Shown here in pieces: positions 53,641 to 61,896 of a stretch of 64,000 bases of DNA. Source of the stretch: Lederbergia citri (GTDB taxonomy: Bacteria; Bacillota; Bacilli; Bacillales; Bacillaceae_C). Numbering within the stretch: position 1 is the first letter of the stretch; each line of letters begins with the position of its first letter. The notes below the pieces were generated by a model, which was given only the letters and a program-made list of their open reading frames with translations, was not told where the DNA came from and did no database searches. The translations under genes and the position numbers were made by a program. The stretch covers positions 601,280 through 665,279 of the forward strand of contig NZ_JAGYPG010000002.1 in the NCBI RefSeq assembly GCF_018343625.1, written 5' to 3'.

Positions 53641-56219
53641 TAATTCTTCCGATAATCAAATACTTCTTTTTTAAACTTTAAATAGTAGCCATTTCCAATA
53701 TCCATTATATTGTCATTCGCATGAAAGACAGTATATGTTTCCCCAGGATTCACTTTGAATACGGGTTCCTCTTCACCGTATTGATACATCCAAGTTTCCT
53801 TCAAGACCTTGGCAGTTCCTACATAATAGGTAACATTTTGGTCCTTTTGAATAGTATATCCTCCACCTACATCATATTCATTTTCATCATAATTATAAAC
53901 TCGTAATTCTGCCCCTGGCTCAACCATTTTATATAAAGAGCCATCTGGTTTATACATGGGAACCGCTACACTCGAAACCACTCTTCCAATATATGTAGCA
54001 ACTTTGTGCCCTTCATGATAAATATAATATCCTCCACCAGTATGGTAGTATCTACCTTCTGTTCCATAAACTCTATAAAACCCTTTTGCTCTCAGCGTTT
54101 GATAAGGAATCATGGCACCATTCGTTTTTTTATACAACACGAGTGGCTGTTTTGCATATGCTCTAGCGACAGGAATAAGCGAATCATCCGTTGTGATATA
54201 AGGAAGTTCTATTTTCAAAGGATCAATGATATCCTCATCAGACAATGCGTTTATATGGATTTTCCACAAATTTGAACCACTATTAAAATATAAGTCATCT
54301 TGTAGATCTTTTGCCAAATTGTAGACATCATTTGTCCTGTATATTGATATCTTCATAGTAAAAGGATTTACGCTAAAAAACGTTCCTTGAATGGTTCCAT
54401 ATAGATAGCCATCCTTGCCAACAAGCAAAGATTCATTTTTTGTCATCCCTTTCACAGGCGTTGACGTTACTGGCGTAACAATGGATGCCTTTGTTTCAGG
54501 ATTGTACACAAATATTTTATTATCAATAATCCCCCAAACCCGGTTATCTTTAGTAATCGCCAATGCTGATACCATAAGTGAATAATCAACAGGCAAGTCG
54601 ATTTCAACAGGTTTTTTTTCAAGATCGTCAACTTTCAGGGCTATAAGTTTTGCGCCTGATTCTGACTTTATTCCTTGACCATTGTATACTGAAGTTCCGA
54701 CGTATAACGTCTTATTCTCTGGAAGATAAGCGAGTGAGAAGATACTCTGGCTAGGAGAAATTTCTTTATTATAAATGACTTTATTATTCTTCAAATCATA
54801 GATTGATACATATCCACTATTACTCCCTCTCATTGGGTATGTTCCAACAAACAAACGATTGCTTTCTTCATCCGCAGTCATGGCTAAAGGACGATCCTGA
54901 TTTAAGTGATCTAACGAAAATAATTGTTTAGGATTTTGCCCCATAAGCCATGGTTGGTTAGGGTTAAATTGAAATATCTTTGATGATGGATAAACGCCAA
55001 TAAAAGCTTGATCGTTTGCAAAGGTCGCTGCCTCCATTTGACCAATTCCTGTGTTTGTATATCGTTCTTTGGTTAGAGGATCGTAGATTGATAAACTACC
55101 AGAAATAAAGCCAGAACTAAAAATGGAGCCATTTGGACCATTCCCAATTTTATAAATTTCGACAGCCTGAGGGGGAAGTTCTAACATTCTCATAGAAAAT
55201 TTTTTATTTTGTATATCAAAAGAGTAGAATCTACCTTTATTACCTGCAAGACCCACAAGCATATCTTTTCCTGATGATGAAGGTATTAAATCTAAAGAAA
55301 CCGCACTAGATCCATATAAATCAGAATTTATCTTCTCCGAATGATTTGAGAGATAGTTATATTTATATAGAGAACCTTTATTGCTATAAAAAATACTATT
55401 CTCATCTTTTATTTTAGGTGATACGCCTATAGAATCCGCCTCAATCGTTTGTACATATTTATTTGAATTGATTTCATACTGAAGAATAAGCGGTTTTCCC
55501 TCAAACTTAATAAACAAACGGCCATCTACAACTTCCAGATGATGAATAGAAGACATCTGGCTATACTCCAAGGGCAAGATGTTTTCTTTAACGTTCGTCT
55601 TTAAGTCCCATTTTATAAGAGCAGCAGGTGAACCTACTCCAATATAAAGAACATTGTTGACTTGATCAAATGCTACACTTCTTGCAAATTGACGTCCTTT
55701 CATGACTTGGCCAAAGTCAACAAATCCTTCTTTCTCATTATATGAAAATATACTTCCACCATATGAAGTAACTCCAAATACTCTCTTATTCTTTGAATCA
55801 TAGGCTAAATCCCAAATCACAGTATTCGATGGGGTGGATACCTTGCCGAGATCTGTAAGTACTTGGCTATTCATATTGTATGTATATAGATGTTCGTCAG
55901 GAGTAGTTCCAATCCAGACTAGACCATCTTCTCCTATTTCAATTGCCCATGCTGCATTTGCTTTTCCAAGATCTTTAATATCAATAATTTGATTATTCCA
56001 TATGTCAATTACTGCAAGCTTCGCTGGCTCTCCTTGTAACAAAGCAAAATATAGGGGTCTCCCATCCTTATTAACCCCTGCTTTACCATTTATGACATTT
56101 AAATATTCCACTTGAGGTCCAAGGTTTTCAAATGGAGCATCCTTTGCTGAAACAAAGGGAGCGGGAATGATAAAGACCCCCGCCAACAAAAATAAAAATA
56201 GCACACTAACTTTTTTCAA
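53640..56219 (-). CDS. Secreted beta-propeller protein with C-terminal triple repeat
   Basis: I start at TTG 56219, with AAGGGGG 8 bases ahead and a clean signal peptide (MKKVSVLFLFLLAGVFIIPA by translation). The upstream in-frame start at 56249 lacks a site. Mature residues ~35-680 are a series of beta-strand repeats (for example LVWIGTTPDEHLYTYN, KTLYVGTSVYNGQG) like SMP-30/WD-type propellers, probably two domains. The last ~175 residues are three copies of a ~57-residue repeat, with RVYGTEGRYYHTGGGYYIY, RVYNYDENEYDVGGGYTI and VFHANDNIMDIGNGYYL. The same triple block ends the glucosaminidase encoded upstream. Function unknown; wall attachment is inferred. Confidence 0.7.
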   Translation of the reverse strand: MKKVSVLFLFLLAGVFIIPAPFVSAKDAPFENLGPQVEYLNVINGKAGVNKDGRPLYFALLQGEPAKLAVIDIWNNQIIDIKDLGKANAAWAIEIGEDGLVWIGTTPDEHLYTYNMNSQVLTDLGKVSTPSNTVIWDLAYDSKNKRVFGVTSYGGSIFSYNEKEGFVDFGQVMKGRQFARSVAFDQVNNVLYIGVGSPAALIKWDLKTNVKENILPLEYSQMSSIHHLEVVDGRLFIKFEGKPLILQYEINSNKYVQTIEADSIGVSPKIKDENSIFYSNKGSLYKYNYLSNHSEKINSDLYGSSAVSLDLIPSSSGKDMLVGLAGNKGRFYSFDIQNKKFSMRMLELPPQAVEIYKIGNGPNGSIFSSGFISGSLSIYDPLTKERYTNTGIGQMEAATFANDQAFIGVYPSSKIFQFNPNQPWLMGQNPKQLFSLDHLNQDRPLAMTADEESNRLFVGTYPMRGSNSGYVSIYDLKNNKVIYNKEISPSQSIFSLAYLPENKTLYVGTSVYNGQGIKSESGAKLIALKVDDLEKKPVEIDLPVDYSLMVSALAITKDNRVWGIIDNKIFVYNPETKASIVTPVTSTPVKGMTKNESLLVGKDGYLYGTIQGTFFSVNPFTMKISIYRTNDVYNLAKDLQDDLYFNSGSNLWKIHINALSDEDIIDPLKIELPYITTDDSLIPVARAYAKQPLVLYKKTNGAMIPYQTLRAKGFYRVYGTEGRYYHTGGGYYIYHEGHKVATYIGRVVSSVAVPMYKPDGSLYKMVEPGAELRVYNYDENEYDVGGGYTIQKDQNVTYYVGTAKVLKETWMYQYGEEEPVFKVNPGETYTVFHANDNIMDIGNGYYLKFKKEVFDYRKN

Positions 56220-56289
56220 TGATTTAACCCCCTTTTTCATGTCTATCACATTGTAGTGTAATCTTCCTCCATCAAGATCATAGGTGATT

Positions 56290-56445
56290 TCACTTCTCTT
56301 CTCCGTCTGTTTCTTTAGACACCCTTTCGAGAAGTTTCATTATTTTATCTGCATACTTATCTACCTCGTCGGCAGATTTTGCATTAATCATTTTTTCTCT
56401 TAGCTTTTCATATTCCTTTAGCTCTTTATTATTCAAATTCATCAT
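56290..56445 (-). CDS. Small charged helical protein (51 aa)
   Basis: An ATG at 56445 preceded by AGAGGTGA (9 bases) opens 51 codons ending TGA at 56290. The product is highly charged and helical, with NKELKEYEKLREKMINAKS and VDKYADKIMKLLERV, heptad-like, and has no signal or membrane part. It lies between the glucosaminidase and propeller genes on the same strand. I do not recognise a family. The good ribosome site and fit to the operon make it credible. Confidence 0.55.
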   Translation of the reverse strand: MMNLNNKELKEYEKLREKMINAKSADEVDKYADKIMKLLERVSKETDGEEK

Positions 56446-56500
56446 ATACACTTTCACCTCTACCAAAATTAAATCGCCATGGAATAATCCAATAACTATT

Positions 56501-57649
56501 TTAATTAATGTAATCTAAATTATTCCTCTGATCTACTACATAATATCCCCCGCCGAGGTCAAGTTTATTACCATCAATTTTATATACACGGTAGCGCTCG
56601 TTCTTTTTTAAAAGTCTATATGGTTTTCCATCTTTCTGATATAGTGTACTGTCCGCTTTAATAGTGACCATGCCAACGTAATATGTAACATTATTGGACT
56701 TTGTCACATAATAGCTTCCGCCGACATCAAAAATCCTATCATTATAACTATAAACCCTTAATGCTGCTCCCTTATCAATAAGACGATACTTCTGACCATT
56801 GGGTGCATATAGGTAGGTTGCATTATCTTTGATTAAAGCTCGTCCGATGTATACTCCCATCTTATTACTGTCGGCTTTCACTAAATATCCCCCACCGACA
56901 TCATAATGATCTCCTAAAACTCCATATACTCTATACCCATTCCCTTTAGTTAGTATTCGCTCTACCTTACCTTGTGGATTAATTAGTGGAACATCCTGAC
57001 GTAGAACCATTTTCGCTACTGGGAAACGGTGATTGGATGGAAGTTGAGTATTGGGAATAGATAATGTCATTTTCTTCATTGCACTATGAATACCTAAGAT
57101 TTTCTCTCCATAACCAATACCTGGAACAGCCCATCTGCCGTTTAAATCTATCCAATTTGGTGCAATACCACGTGTAACATATTGAAAACGAGGATCAACT
57201 AACTCGGTAACAAGTGGTTCTTTTGAAGCATATGCCTTTAAATGTTGAATTTGTGCTCTTACTCCAATTTCGGGTGTTGCAAAGTATGCCCCTTTCACTC
57301 CGCCACCTGTCGTACCAATACCTGAATAATTATTTTGCTCAGGTACAACGTCCCCACCATACGCAAAATAGCCTGTTTCTAGTAAGGATTGAGCAAATGC
57401 TATATCTCCACGAACGCCTTCCATTCTCCCAATATTAAGATATAACTCTGCCAGCTGATATATATCAACACTCGTTAATTTTGGATTACGATTATACAAC
57501 AATGTATAATCACCCATTTGCCTTGAAGTTAATTCGGAAGAACCCATTATAGATACAGGTGAATTGGCCGAGGCAAATGAGGGAATCGCGGAAAAAACAA
57601 GGGGAAGTATAATTAAAGTACCTAAGATTGACTTAAACCTATTAAACAT
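56501..57649 (-). CDS. Secreted N-acetylglucosaminidase with triple C-terminal repeat
   Basis: About 382 residues from the ATG at 57649 (GGAGG 11 bases ahead; starts further upstream lack a site). Signal peptide ends near SFASA. The glucosaminidase (GH73/LytD-like) domain (~55-200) has LNIGRMEGVRGDIAFAQSLL, ETGYFAYGG with the catalytic Glu, NNYSGIGTTGGG and VRAQIQHLKAYA. It hydrolyses GlcNAc-MurNAc bonds in peptidoglycan. The remaining ~170 residues are three repeats with RVYGVLGDHYDVGGGYLV, RVYSYNDRIFDVGGSYYV and RVYKIDGNKLDLGGGYYV, matching the end of the propeller protein. Confidence 0.85.
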   Translation of the reverse strand: MFNRFKSILGTLIILPLVFSAIPSFASANSPVSIMGSSELTSRQMGDYTLLYNRNPKLTSVDIYQLAELYLNIGRMEGVRGDIAFAQSLLETGYFAYGGDVVPEQNNYSGIGTTGGGVKGAYFATPEIGVRAQIQHLKAYASKEPLVTELVDPRFQYVTRGIAPNWIDLNGRWAVPGIGYGEKILGIHSAMKKMTLSIPNTQLPSNHRFPVAKMVLRQDVPLINPQGKVERILTKGNGYRVYGVLGDHYDVGGGYLVKADSNKMGVYIGRALIKDNATYLYAPNGQKYRLIDKGAALRVYSYNDRIFDVGGSYYVTKSNNVTYYVGMVTIKADSTLYQKDGKPYRLLKKNERYRVYKIDGNKLDLGGGYYVVDQRNNLDYIN

Positions 57650-58013
57650 GAAACATATTACCTCCATAATCATCAATGTTGTATTTCTATTATACTAATA
57701 AAATGTATAGTTGGGTTACTTTTCCAATAATTTAATATTAAATTGTTTTCTTTATTCATAGAAAATGCATAATTTATATATATATTTACCTTATATTCTA
57801 CTAAAAAGTAAAAAGTCCCTAACTCAGTAAGCAAGGGATTAATTAGTAATTTTTATATTATTACATGCAATTAATATCTTCATATTAGAATTTTCGACAA
57901 AACATAATGTATTTTATATATTTATTTGTACATCTATTTAATAACTGCAAATGGGAGTAGGGATTCAAATGATTCGATTTTTTCCTATAATAAGTTCTTC
58001 AACGTGATAAAGA
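57650..58013. other. Gene-free AT-rich stretch
   Basis: No coding sequence seen. A weak pair AGTCCCT/AAGGGA lies near 57820-57840. The promoter of the glucosaminidase gene must lie here. Confidence 0.3.
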
Positions 58014-58041
58014 AATAGGAGCCATCGAAAGATAGCTCCTA
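58014..58041 (-). terminator. Terminator after the class D sortase gene
   Basis: TAGGAGC-ATC and GAT-GCTCCTA with a GAAA tetraloop, T-rich afterwards on the minus strand, overlapping the stop of the sortase gene. Confidence 0.7.
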
Positions 58042-58644
58042 CACTTTTGTATTCTTTTTAATTAAATCTGCAATTAATACATATCTTTGTGGGGCATCTC
58101 CAATATAGTAAAATGGATAGCATGTAGTCACTGTTAAAGTTGCCCTCGGTTTAGGGACGATAACTGTTCGATCATCCGCATCGACAATACGTACCTTCCT
58201 CACTTTGTATGTGAACTCTCCCGCAGATGTGGTAACAATTAGTAAATCACCTTTTCCCACATCCCCAAGTTTTCGAAAAACTGTATCCCGATGACCAGAA
58301 AGAACAGAGTTATCTTTTTCACCTGGCAAAACACTCCCAGCAAAATGTCCAACTCCTTTTTCAAGTTCATCTTCATCGGCTCCTTGAAAAATAGGCAGGG
58401 TTGCATCTAATTTAGGGATCGATAATGTTCCGAATTCCTCTCCCTTTTCGGGTCGAATTGAATACAGCTCTTTTGCTGGCTTTTTTTGTGCGGATACAAT
58501 AGGTTGCTCCGTTACCTCGGATTTCAACGATTGTTTAGTATCATAAGTCTTCATTAACGGCATTGCATTCTTTACAAATATAAATATTCCTAAGGTAAGC
58601 AGGGCAATACCCATTACGAGTAATAACCATCTTCTTAATTTCAT
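58039..58644 (-). CDS. Class D sortase
   Basis: This 201-residue transpeptidase is anchored by an N-terminal membrane helix (~6-25). Catalytic residues are visible: H118 (LSGHRDTVF), C175 (TVTTCYPF) and R187 (APQRYVL). The short length and the FGTLSIPKLDATLPIFQG start of the catalytic domain fit the class D type of Bacillus. It cleaves an LPxTA-like signal and joins the protein to peptidoglycan. Its ATG overlaps the stop of the preceding gene (ATGA), whose product bears an MPNTA sorting signal and is the obvious substrate. Confidence 0.92.
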   Translation of the reverse strand: MKLRRWLLLVMGIALLTLGIFIFVKNAMPLMKTYDTKQSLKSEVTEQPIVSAQKKPAKELYSIRPEKGEEFGTLSIPKLDATLPIFQGADEDELEKGVGHFAGSVLPGEKDNSVLSGHRDTVFRKLGDVGKGDLLIVTTSAGEFTYKVRKVRIVDADDRTVIVPKPRATLTVTTCYPFYYIGDAPQRYVLIADLIKKNTKV

Positions 58645-59777
58645 GAATGTTTCACAAATCGTCTACGGACTAAGAACAATCCTCCAAAAGTCAACATAAG
58701 ACCCACTGCTACACCTTCAACATAATTTCCAGCAGTATTTGGCATTTTTGCCCCTTTTACTGTTTTAGGTTTATTAGATATTATTTTTTCTATTGGCTTT
58801 GTAATCACTTTCTCTGTTTCTTTAATTTGTTCAATCAAACCCGAATTAAATAAATCTGCCGTCAAAAGCATATCAGCCAAAAGCACACCATCATAGTTAT
58901 ATAACTCGATAAGCAGGTCTGCTCCATTAGTCGTTTCAAGCGAAATTAAATCTTCATAAGAAAGCTCTTTAGTCTTTCGTCCGTCTTTATAAAGATAAAA
59001 TTTAGCATCAATCTGTAAAATGCCCATTAATTCTTTCAAAATGTCAGCCAATTCAGCGATTTGTTCTTTCGTTAAATCTTTCGCACTGTCAAAATTAGAA
59101 AATACATCTAGACGACTCATGATGCTTTTCATTTGCGAATCAATTTTCGTTTCATCGATTTGCAAACTAGCTAGATGATTGAATAAATTCATGATTTCAT
59201 CTTCAGTAATACCTAATTTATCAAACGTCTGCTGAGCAATATAAGATAATACTGCAAACTCAAGTTCTTCAATAGATTCATAATTTTCGATTGAGTCATC
59301 ATTAGCTGTTAGAAGGCTTTTTAAATCATTCATTGTCAGATTATAGTCTTTTAAAAACTGATTAAGAGATTCATTTGTGATTGGGGTGGATGAATCCTCA
59401 TAAAAAGAAATGATGAAGTCTAAGTAGTTAATATATTTGAAGACTTCTTCGATTTTTTGCCCTTTTTCAAGCTCTCCATTTTCAATCAAAAATTCTTCCA
59501 ACTCTTTTTTACTGGAAAAATTATATTCGGTAAGTAATGTTTGTAAATTTGTATCATTAATAGGTTGACCTAACGCATCATAAACTTCCTGAACTGAATT
59601 TATTTCTTCAATATCCAAATCCATATAAAGCAATAGAAATGTTTCTAACTCATCTTCAGAAAAACCTGTTTTCTCAAGGACTGGTGCAATCTCATTTGAA
59701 GTTAAAGCAAATGATTTAACTGGAAAAACTACGACTAATAAAGTAAAAGCTAGCATCAAAGATAGTATACGTTTCAA
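58641..59777 (-). CDS. Acidic cell-surface protein with MPNTA sorting signal
   Basis: About 378 residues from TTG 59777 (GGAGG 8 bases ahead; the start at 59792 would put this site inside the gene). Signal peptide ends at KSFA. The body (~25-300) is very rich in Glu, Asp, Leu and Ile and made of helical segments with repeating patterns such as FSEDELETFLLLYMDL and LTMNDLKSLLTAND. The C-terminus has KMPNTAGN, a membrane helix and the tail RRRF. It resembles the processed acidic surface proteins that always accompany class D sortases. Role unknown. Confidence 0.85.
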   Translation of the reverse strand: MKRILSLMLAFTLLVVVFPVKSFALTSNEIAPVLEKTGFSEDELETFLLLYMDLDIEEINSVQEVYDALGQPINDTNLQTLLTEYNFSSKKELEEFLIENGELEKGQKIEEVFKYINYLDFIISFYEDSSTPITNESLNQFLKDYNLTMNDLKSLLTANDDSIENYESIEELEFAVLSYIAQQTFDKLGITEDEIMNLFNHLASLQIDETKIDSQMKSIMSRLDVFSNFDSAKDLTKEQIAELADILKELMGILQIDAKFYLYKDGRKTKELSYEDLISLETTNGADLLIELYNYDGVLLADMLLTADLFNSGLIEQIKETEKVITKPIEKIISNKPKTVKGAKMPNTAGNYVEGVAVGLMLTFGGLFLVRRRFVKHS

Positions 59778-59974
59778 GTTGTTTTCCTCCAAAATAATAA
59801 ATGTACTTTTTTACTATAATGGAAGATTTATTATATGGATAGTATTTTTTTCTTGTAAATAAACCCAATTTTTTTAGTTTTATTCCAACTTCTCTCAGTT
59901 AGGTGCAATTGCTCTTTTCTTCTTGATTTGTGATATTATTATGTTATTTTCCACCCTCTATCAGTAAAACGAAT

Positions 59975-60240
59975 TTAATGCGACAGTTTCAGCAGAATAC
60001 TCACTGCTCTTTCCATATACTCTTCATCTAGACAAAAGGTAAAAAAGGATGAGAGAGTCGGGAGTACAAGGTCGATTGTTTTCAGCTCCTTCCCTTCGGA
60101 AAACTCATCTAGCCATTTCCATACGTCTTCGCCATCCACTTCTTCAAAGGAATCGGACATTCTCGCAAAAGTTGTTCTAAAATCCTTCGGTATTTAGTGT
60201 TAGTTGCTTCAAAAAAGGAGTTTGGTTATTCAAGCTCATT
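59975..60240 (-). pseudogene. Tyrosine recombinase remnant (core-binding domain only)
   Basis: The minus strand from 60160 reads EEVDGEDVWKWLDEFSEGKE, then LPTLSSFFTFCLDEEYMERA, the SAM-like DNA-binding N-terminal domain of phage-type integrases. The stop at 59975 cuts it before the catalytic domain. Upstream, another frame gives ATNTKYRRILEQLLREC, the preceding helix of the same domain, so a frameshift is present. It is a decayed integrase, possibly marking an old element boundary. Confidence 0.6.
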
Positions 60241-60422
60241 TTTTGATGTATTGTATTGGTCTTTCTTCTACAATCGCACCCCATAGTAGAAAATATTGCA
60301 GAATATTGTATTCGATGTACGCACTAAAAATTTTGTCGAAACTATCACGTTATTTTTATAAGATTTAGGATAATGTTTATAATGAGCTTCTATCATAGAA
60401 CATTATTTTGGAGTTGAATGTT

Positions 60423-60563
60423 ATGTCAATTAAAAATTTATCCAATGAACTTTTAATATCTTTATATCAGAAAGCAAAAAACAATAAATTGGACTGTGCT
60501 TTTATTAAATTATTACTTGATGAAATCAAGCGTAGAAGAATATTACCTCCTAAAGACAAGTGA
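60423..60563 (+). CDS. sda: Sda-type sporulation histidine kinase inhibitor
   Basis: The 46-residue peptide is preceded by TTGGAG 9 bases before the ATG. It reads NLSNELLISLYQKAKNNKLD, then CAFIKLLLDEIKRRRI, matching Sda (LSDELLIESYFKATEMNL and FIELIENEIKRR in B. subtilis). Sda is a helical hairpin that binds the sporulation kinases KinA/KinB and blocks phosphotransfer when DNA replication is disturbed. Length and residue pattern fit. This points to a spore former. Confidence 0.8.
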   Translation: MSIKNLSNELLISLYQKAKNNKLDCAFIKLLLDEIKRRRILPPKDK

Positions 60564-60696
60564 AGCTGTACTAATTAGTAATATTGCAGACTATTTTCTT
60601 GTTACAGATGAATTTGCAAGATATAGAATTGAACTGGAATTTAATAAAAGAGTAGATGATCTATTATCCATTAAAGGAAAATCGGGGGTTTTTTAG
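60520..60696 (+). CDS. Possible small protein overlapping sda (58 aa)
   Basis: An ATG at 60520 inside sda, in another frame, opens 58 codons to 60696 (MKSSVEEYYLLKTSEAVLIS...). The product is acidic-helical without signal or membrane segment. There is no strong ribosome site, though translation could be coupled to sda. It could instead be a chance frame. Not recognised. Confidence 0.3.
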   Translation: MKSSVEEYYLLKTSEAVLISNIADYFLVTDEFARYRIELEFNKRVDDLLSIKGKSGVF

Positions 60697-60749
60697 TGGA
60701 TTGAATAGGATAAAGATATAATAATTATCATTATAAGGAGTTATGAATA

Positions 60750-61028
60750 ATGGCAAAAAAAATAAAAGAAACTAAATGTACATGCCAAGCATGTGGGAAA
60801 GTCTGGTATTACGGTAAACAAGAAGCAATTCAAAACTTTGGTGAAAAAATGCAAAATGTAGGAAAGGATATGAGTAATACTGGTAAAGATATGATGTGTT
60901 GTTCAGGTTGTCTACCTGCATTGTTTATGCCAGATAAGCAGAAATCAAATGTTAAAGATTTAAATTCTTGCCCAGAATGTGGATCCAAGGCTGTAAAAAA
61001 AGAAACGGTGATACATAATGTTGAGTAA
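60750..61028 (+). CDS. Small zinc-ribbon protein (92 aa)
   Basis: This hypothetical protein has KCTCQACGKVWYYG at the N-terminus, a helical middle (NFGEKMQNVGKDMSNTGKDM), then CCSGC and SCPECGSKAVKK at the end. The CxxC pairs suggest zinc binding. Function unknown. AAGGAG precedes the ATG and the last codons overlap the yidD start, so the two are co-translated. Confidence 0.7.
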   Translation: MAKKIKETKCTCQACGKVWYYGKQEAIQNFGEKMQNVGKDMSNTGKDMMCCSGCLPALFMPDKQKSNVKDLNSCPECGSKAVKKETVIHNVE

Positions 61029-61248
61029 TGCAGTTGCTTCACTATTAATATTATTTGTAAAAATTTATCAAAAGTTCATTTCACCCATTAAGCCTAAAAA
61101 AATTAAATGTAGATTCCATCCAACATGTTCTAATTATGCAATAAGTGCCATACGAAAATATGGACCTGCTGTAGGTGTAAAGAAATCGATAAACCGCCTT
61201 TGGAGATGTCGGCCAGATAATACTGAAAGTTGCATAGATTATCCTTAA
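61018..61248 (+). CDS. yidD: Membrane protein insertion efficiency factor YidD
   Basis: The 76-residue protein has LLILFVKIYQKFISPIKP, then CRFHPTCSNYAISAIRKYG and LWRCRP, the conserved Cys-containing signatures of YidD. It assists the YidC insertase at the inner membrane face. In most bacteria it lies beside rpmH-rnpA-yidC; here it is alone after a zinc-ribbon gene, as in second copies in Bacillus. Followed by a terminator. Confidence 0.93.
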   Translation: MLSNAVASLLILFVKIYQKFISPIKPKKIKCRFHPTCSNYAISAIRKYGPAVGVKKSINRLWRCRPDNTESCIDYP

Positions 61249-61253
61249 AGAAA

Positions 61254-61290
61254 ACAGAAGCATAATTATTTTGCTTCTGCTATTTTTTAT
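61254..61290 (+). terminator. Terminator after yidD
   Basis: CAGAAGC and GCTTCTG stem with ATAATTATTTT loop and a CTATTTTTT tail, right after the stop. Confidence 0.8.
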
Positions 61291-61397
61291 TTGTGAAAGG
61301 TATGTATGTCATACATAATATGTATTCCTTATAGGGGCAACATCAGGATTATGCGGATCAACATTAGCAACTTAGCACCACTTTTTTCAAATTTAAA

Positions 61398-61523
61398 TTA
61401 AATCGCATTCGATGAAGAAATGGAAAAAGAGTAAAATCCATTCTTCAACCGGTAACTTCCCCCTCTAGACGCTGTGACATGAGCGTGATGCATTAATCTG
61501 TCTACAAGGGCGGAAGTTAGAGG
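61398..61523 (-). mobile_element. IS21-family IstB-like C-terminal remnant
   Basis: The minus strand reads PLTSALVDRLMHHAHVTASR then GGSYRLKNG and stops, matching the end of the IS21 helper ATPase IstB (ALVDRLTHHAHV... SYRLK). The rest of the element is missing and the upstream reading is frameshifted. Confidence 0.6.
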
Positions 61524-61568
61524 TTATCTCCAAAAACTGATGATTCTATTGACCAAAAACTCTAGATT

Positions 61569-61646
61569 CAAGTTACAGCAGCGTTAACACACCGTTTTAC
61601 TCATGAAACTTATGTGATATATATGGTTGGCACATTGGATAAATGA
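61569..61646 (+). mobile_element. Second IstB-like remnant, opposite strand
   Basis: The plus strand reads QVTAALTHRFTHETYVIYMV, similar to the same IstB C-terminal motif but diverged from the first copy, then stops. It faces the minus-strand remnant. Only about 25 codons, so moderate evidence. The following open frame to 61812 is not recognisable. Confidence 0.4.
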
Positions 61647-61896
61647 GGATGGCTTGACACTATCAATATCACTCTTGATATCCAAAATCTCTCCTATTAA
61701 AAAACGTACATTTAAATTTCACCCAAAACAAAATAAAGAACAACGTACCTGTCCCTGGTCCCATCGATTTATTAATGACGACATTCTACATTTCTCTTAT
61801 AATAATAAATAGTTTAGTAATTTCATCCCCTACTGTCTTACCACCTAATAAATGTACTTAAAAAAATTTAATATTTTAATCTCCAGGAGTGAGCAC

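Noticed and set aside
61627..61812. Plus-strand 61-codon frame before the protease
   Set aside because: No ribosome site; follows a broken IstB-like remnant and resembles no protein I know.
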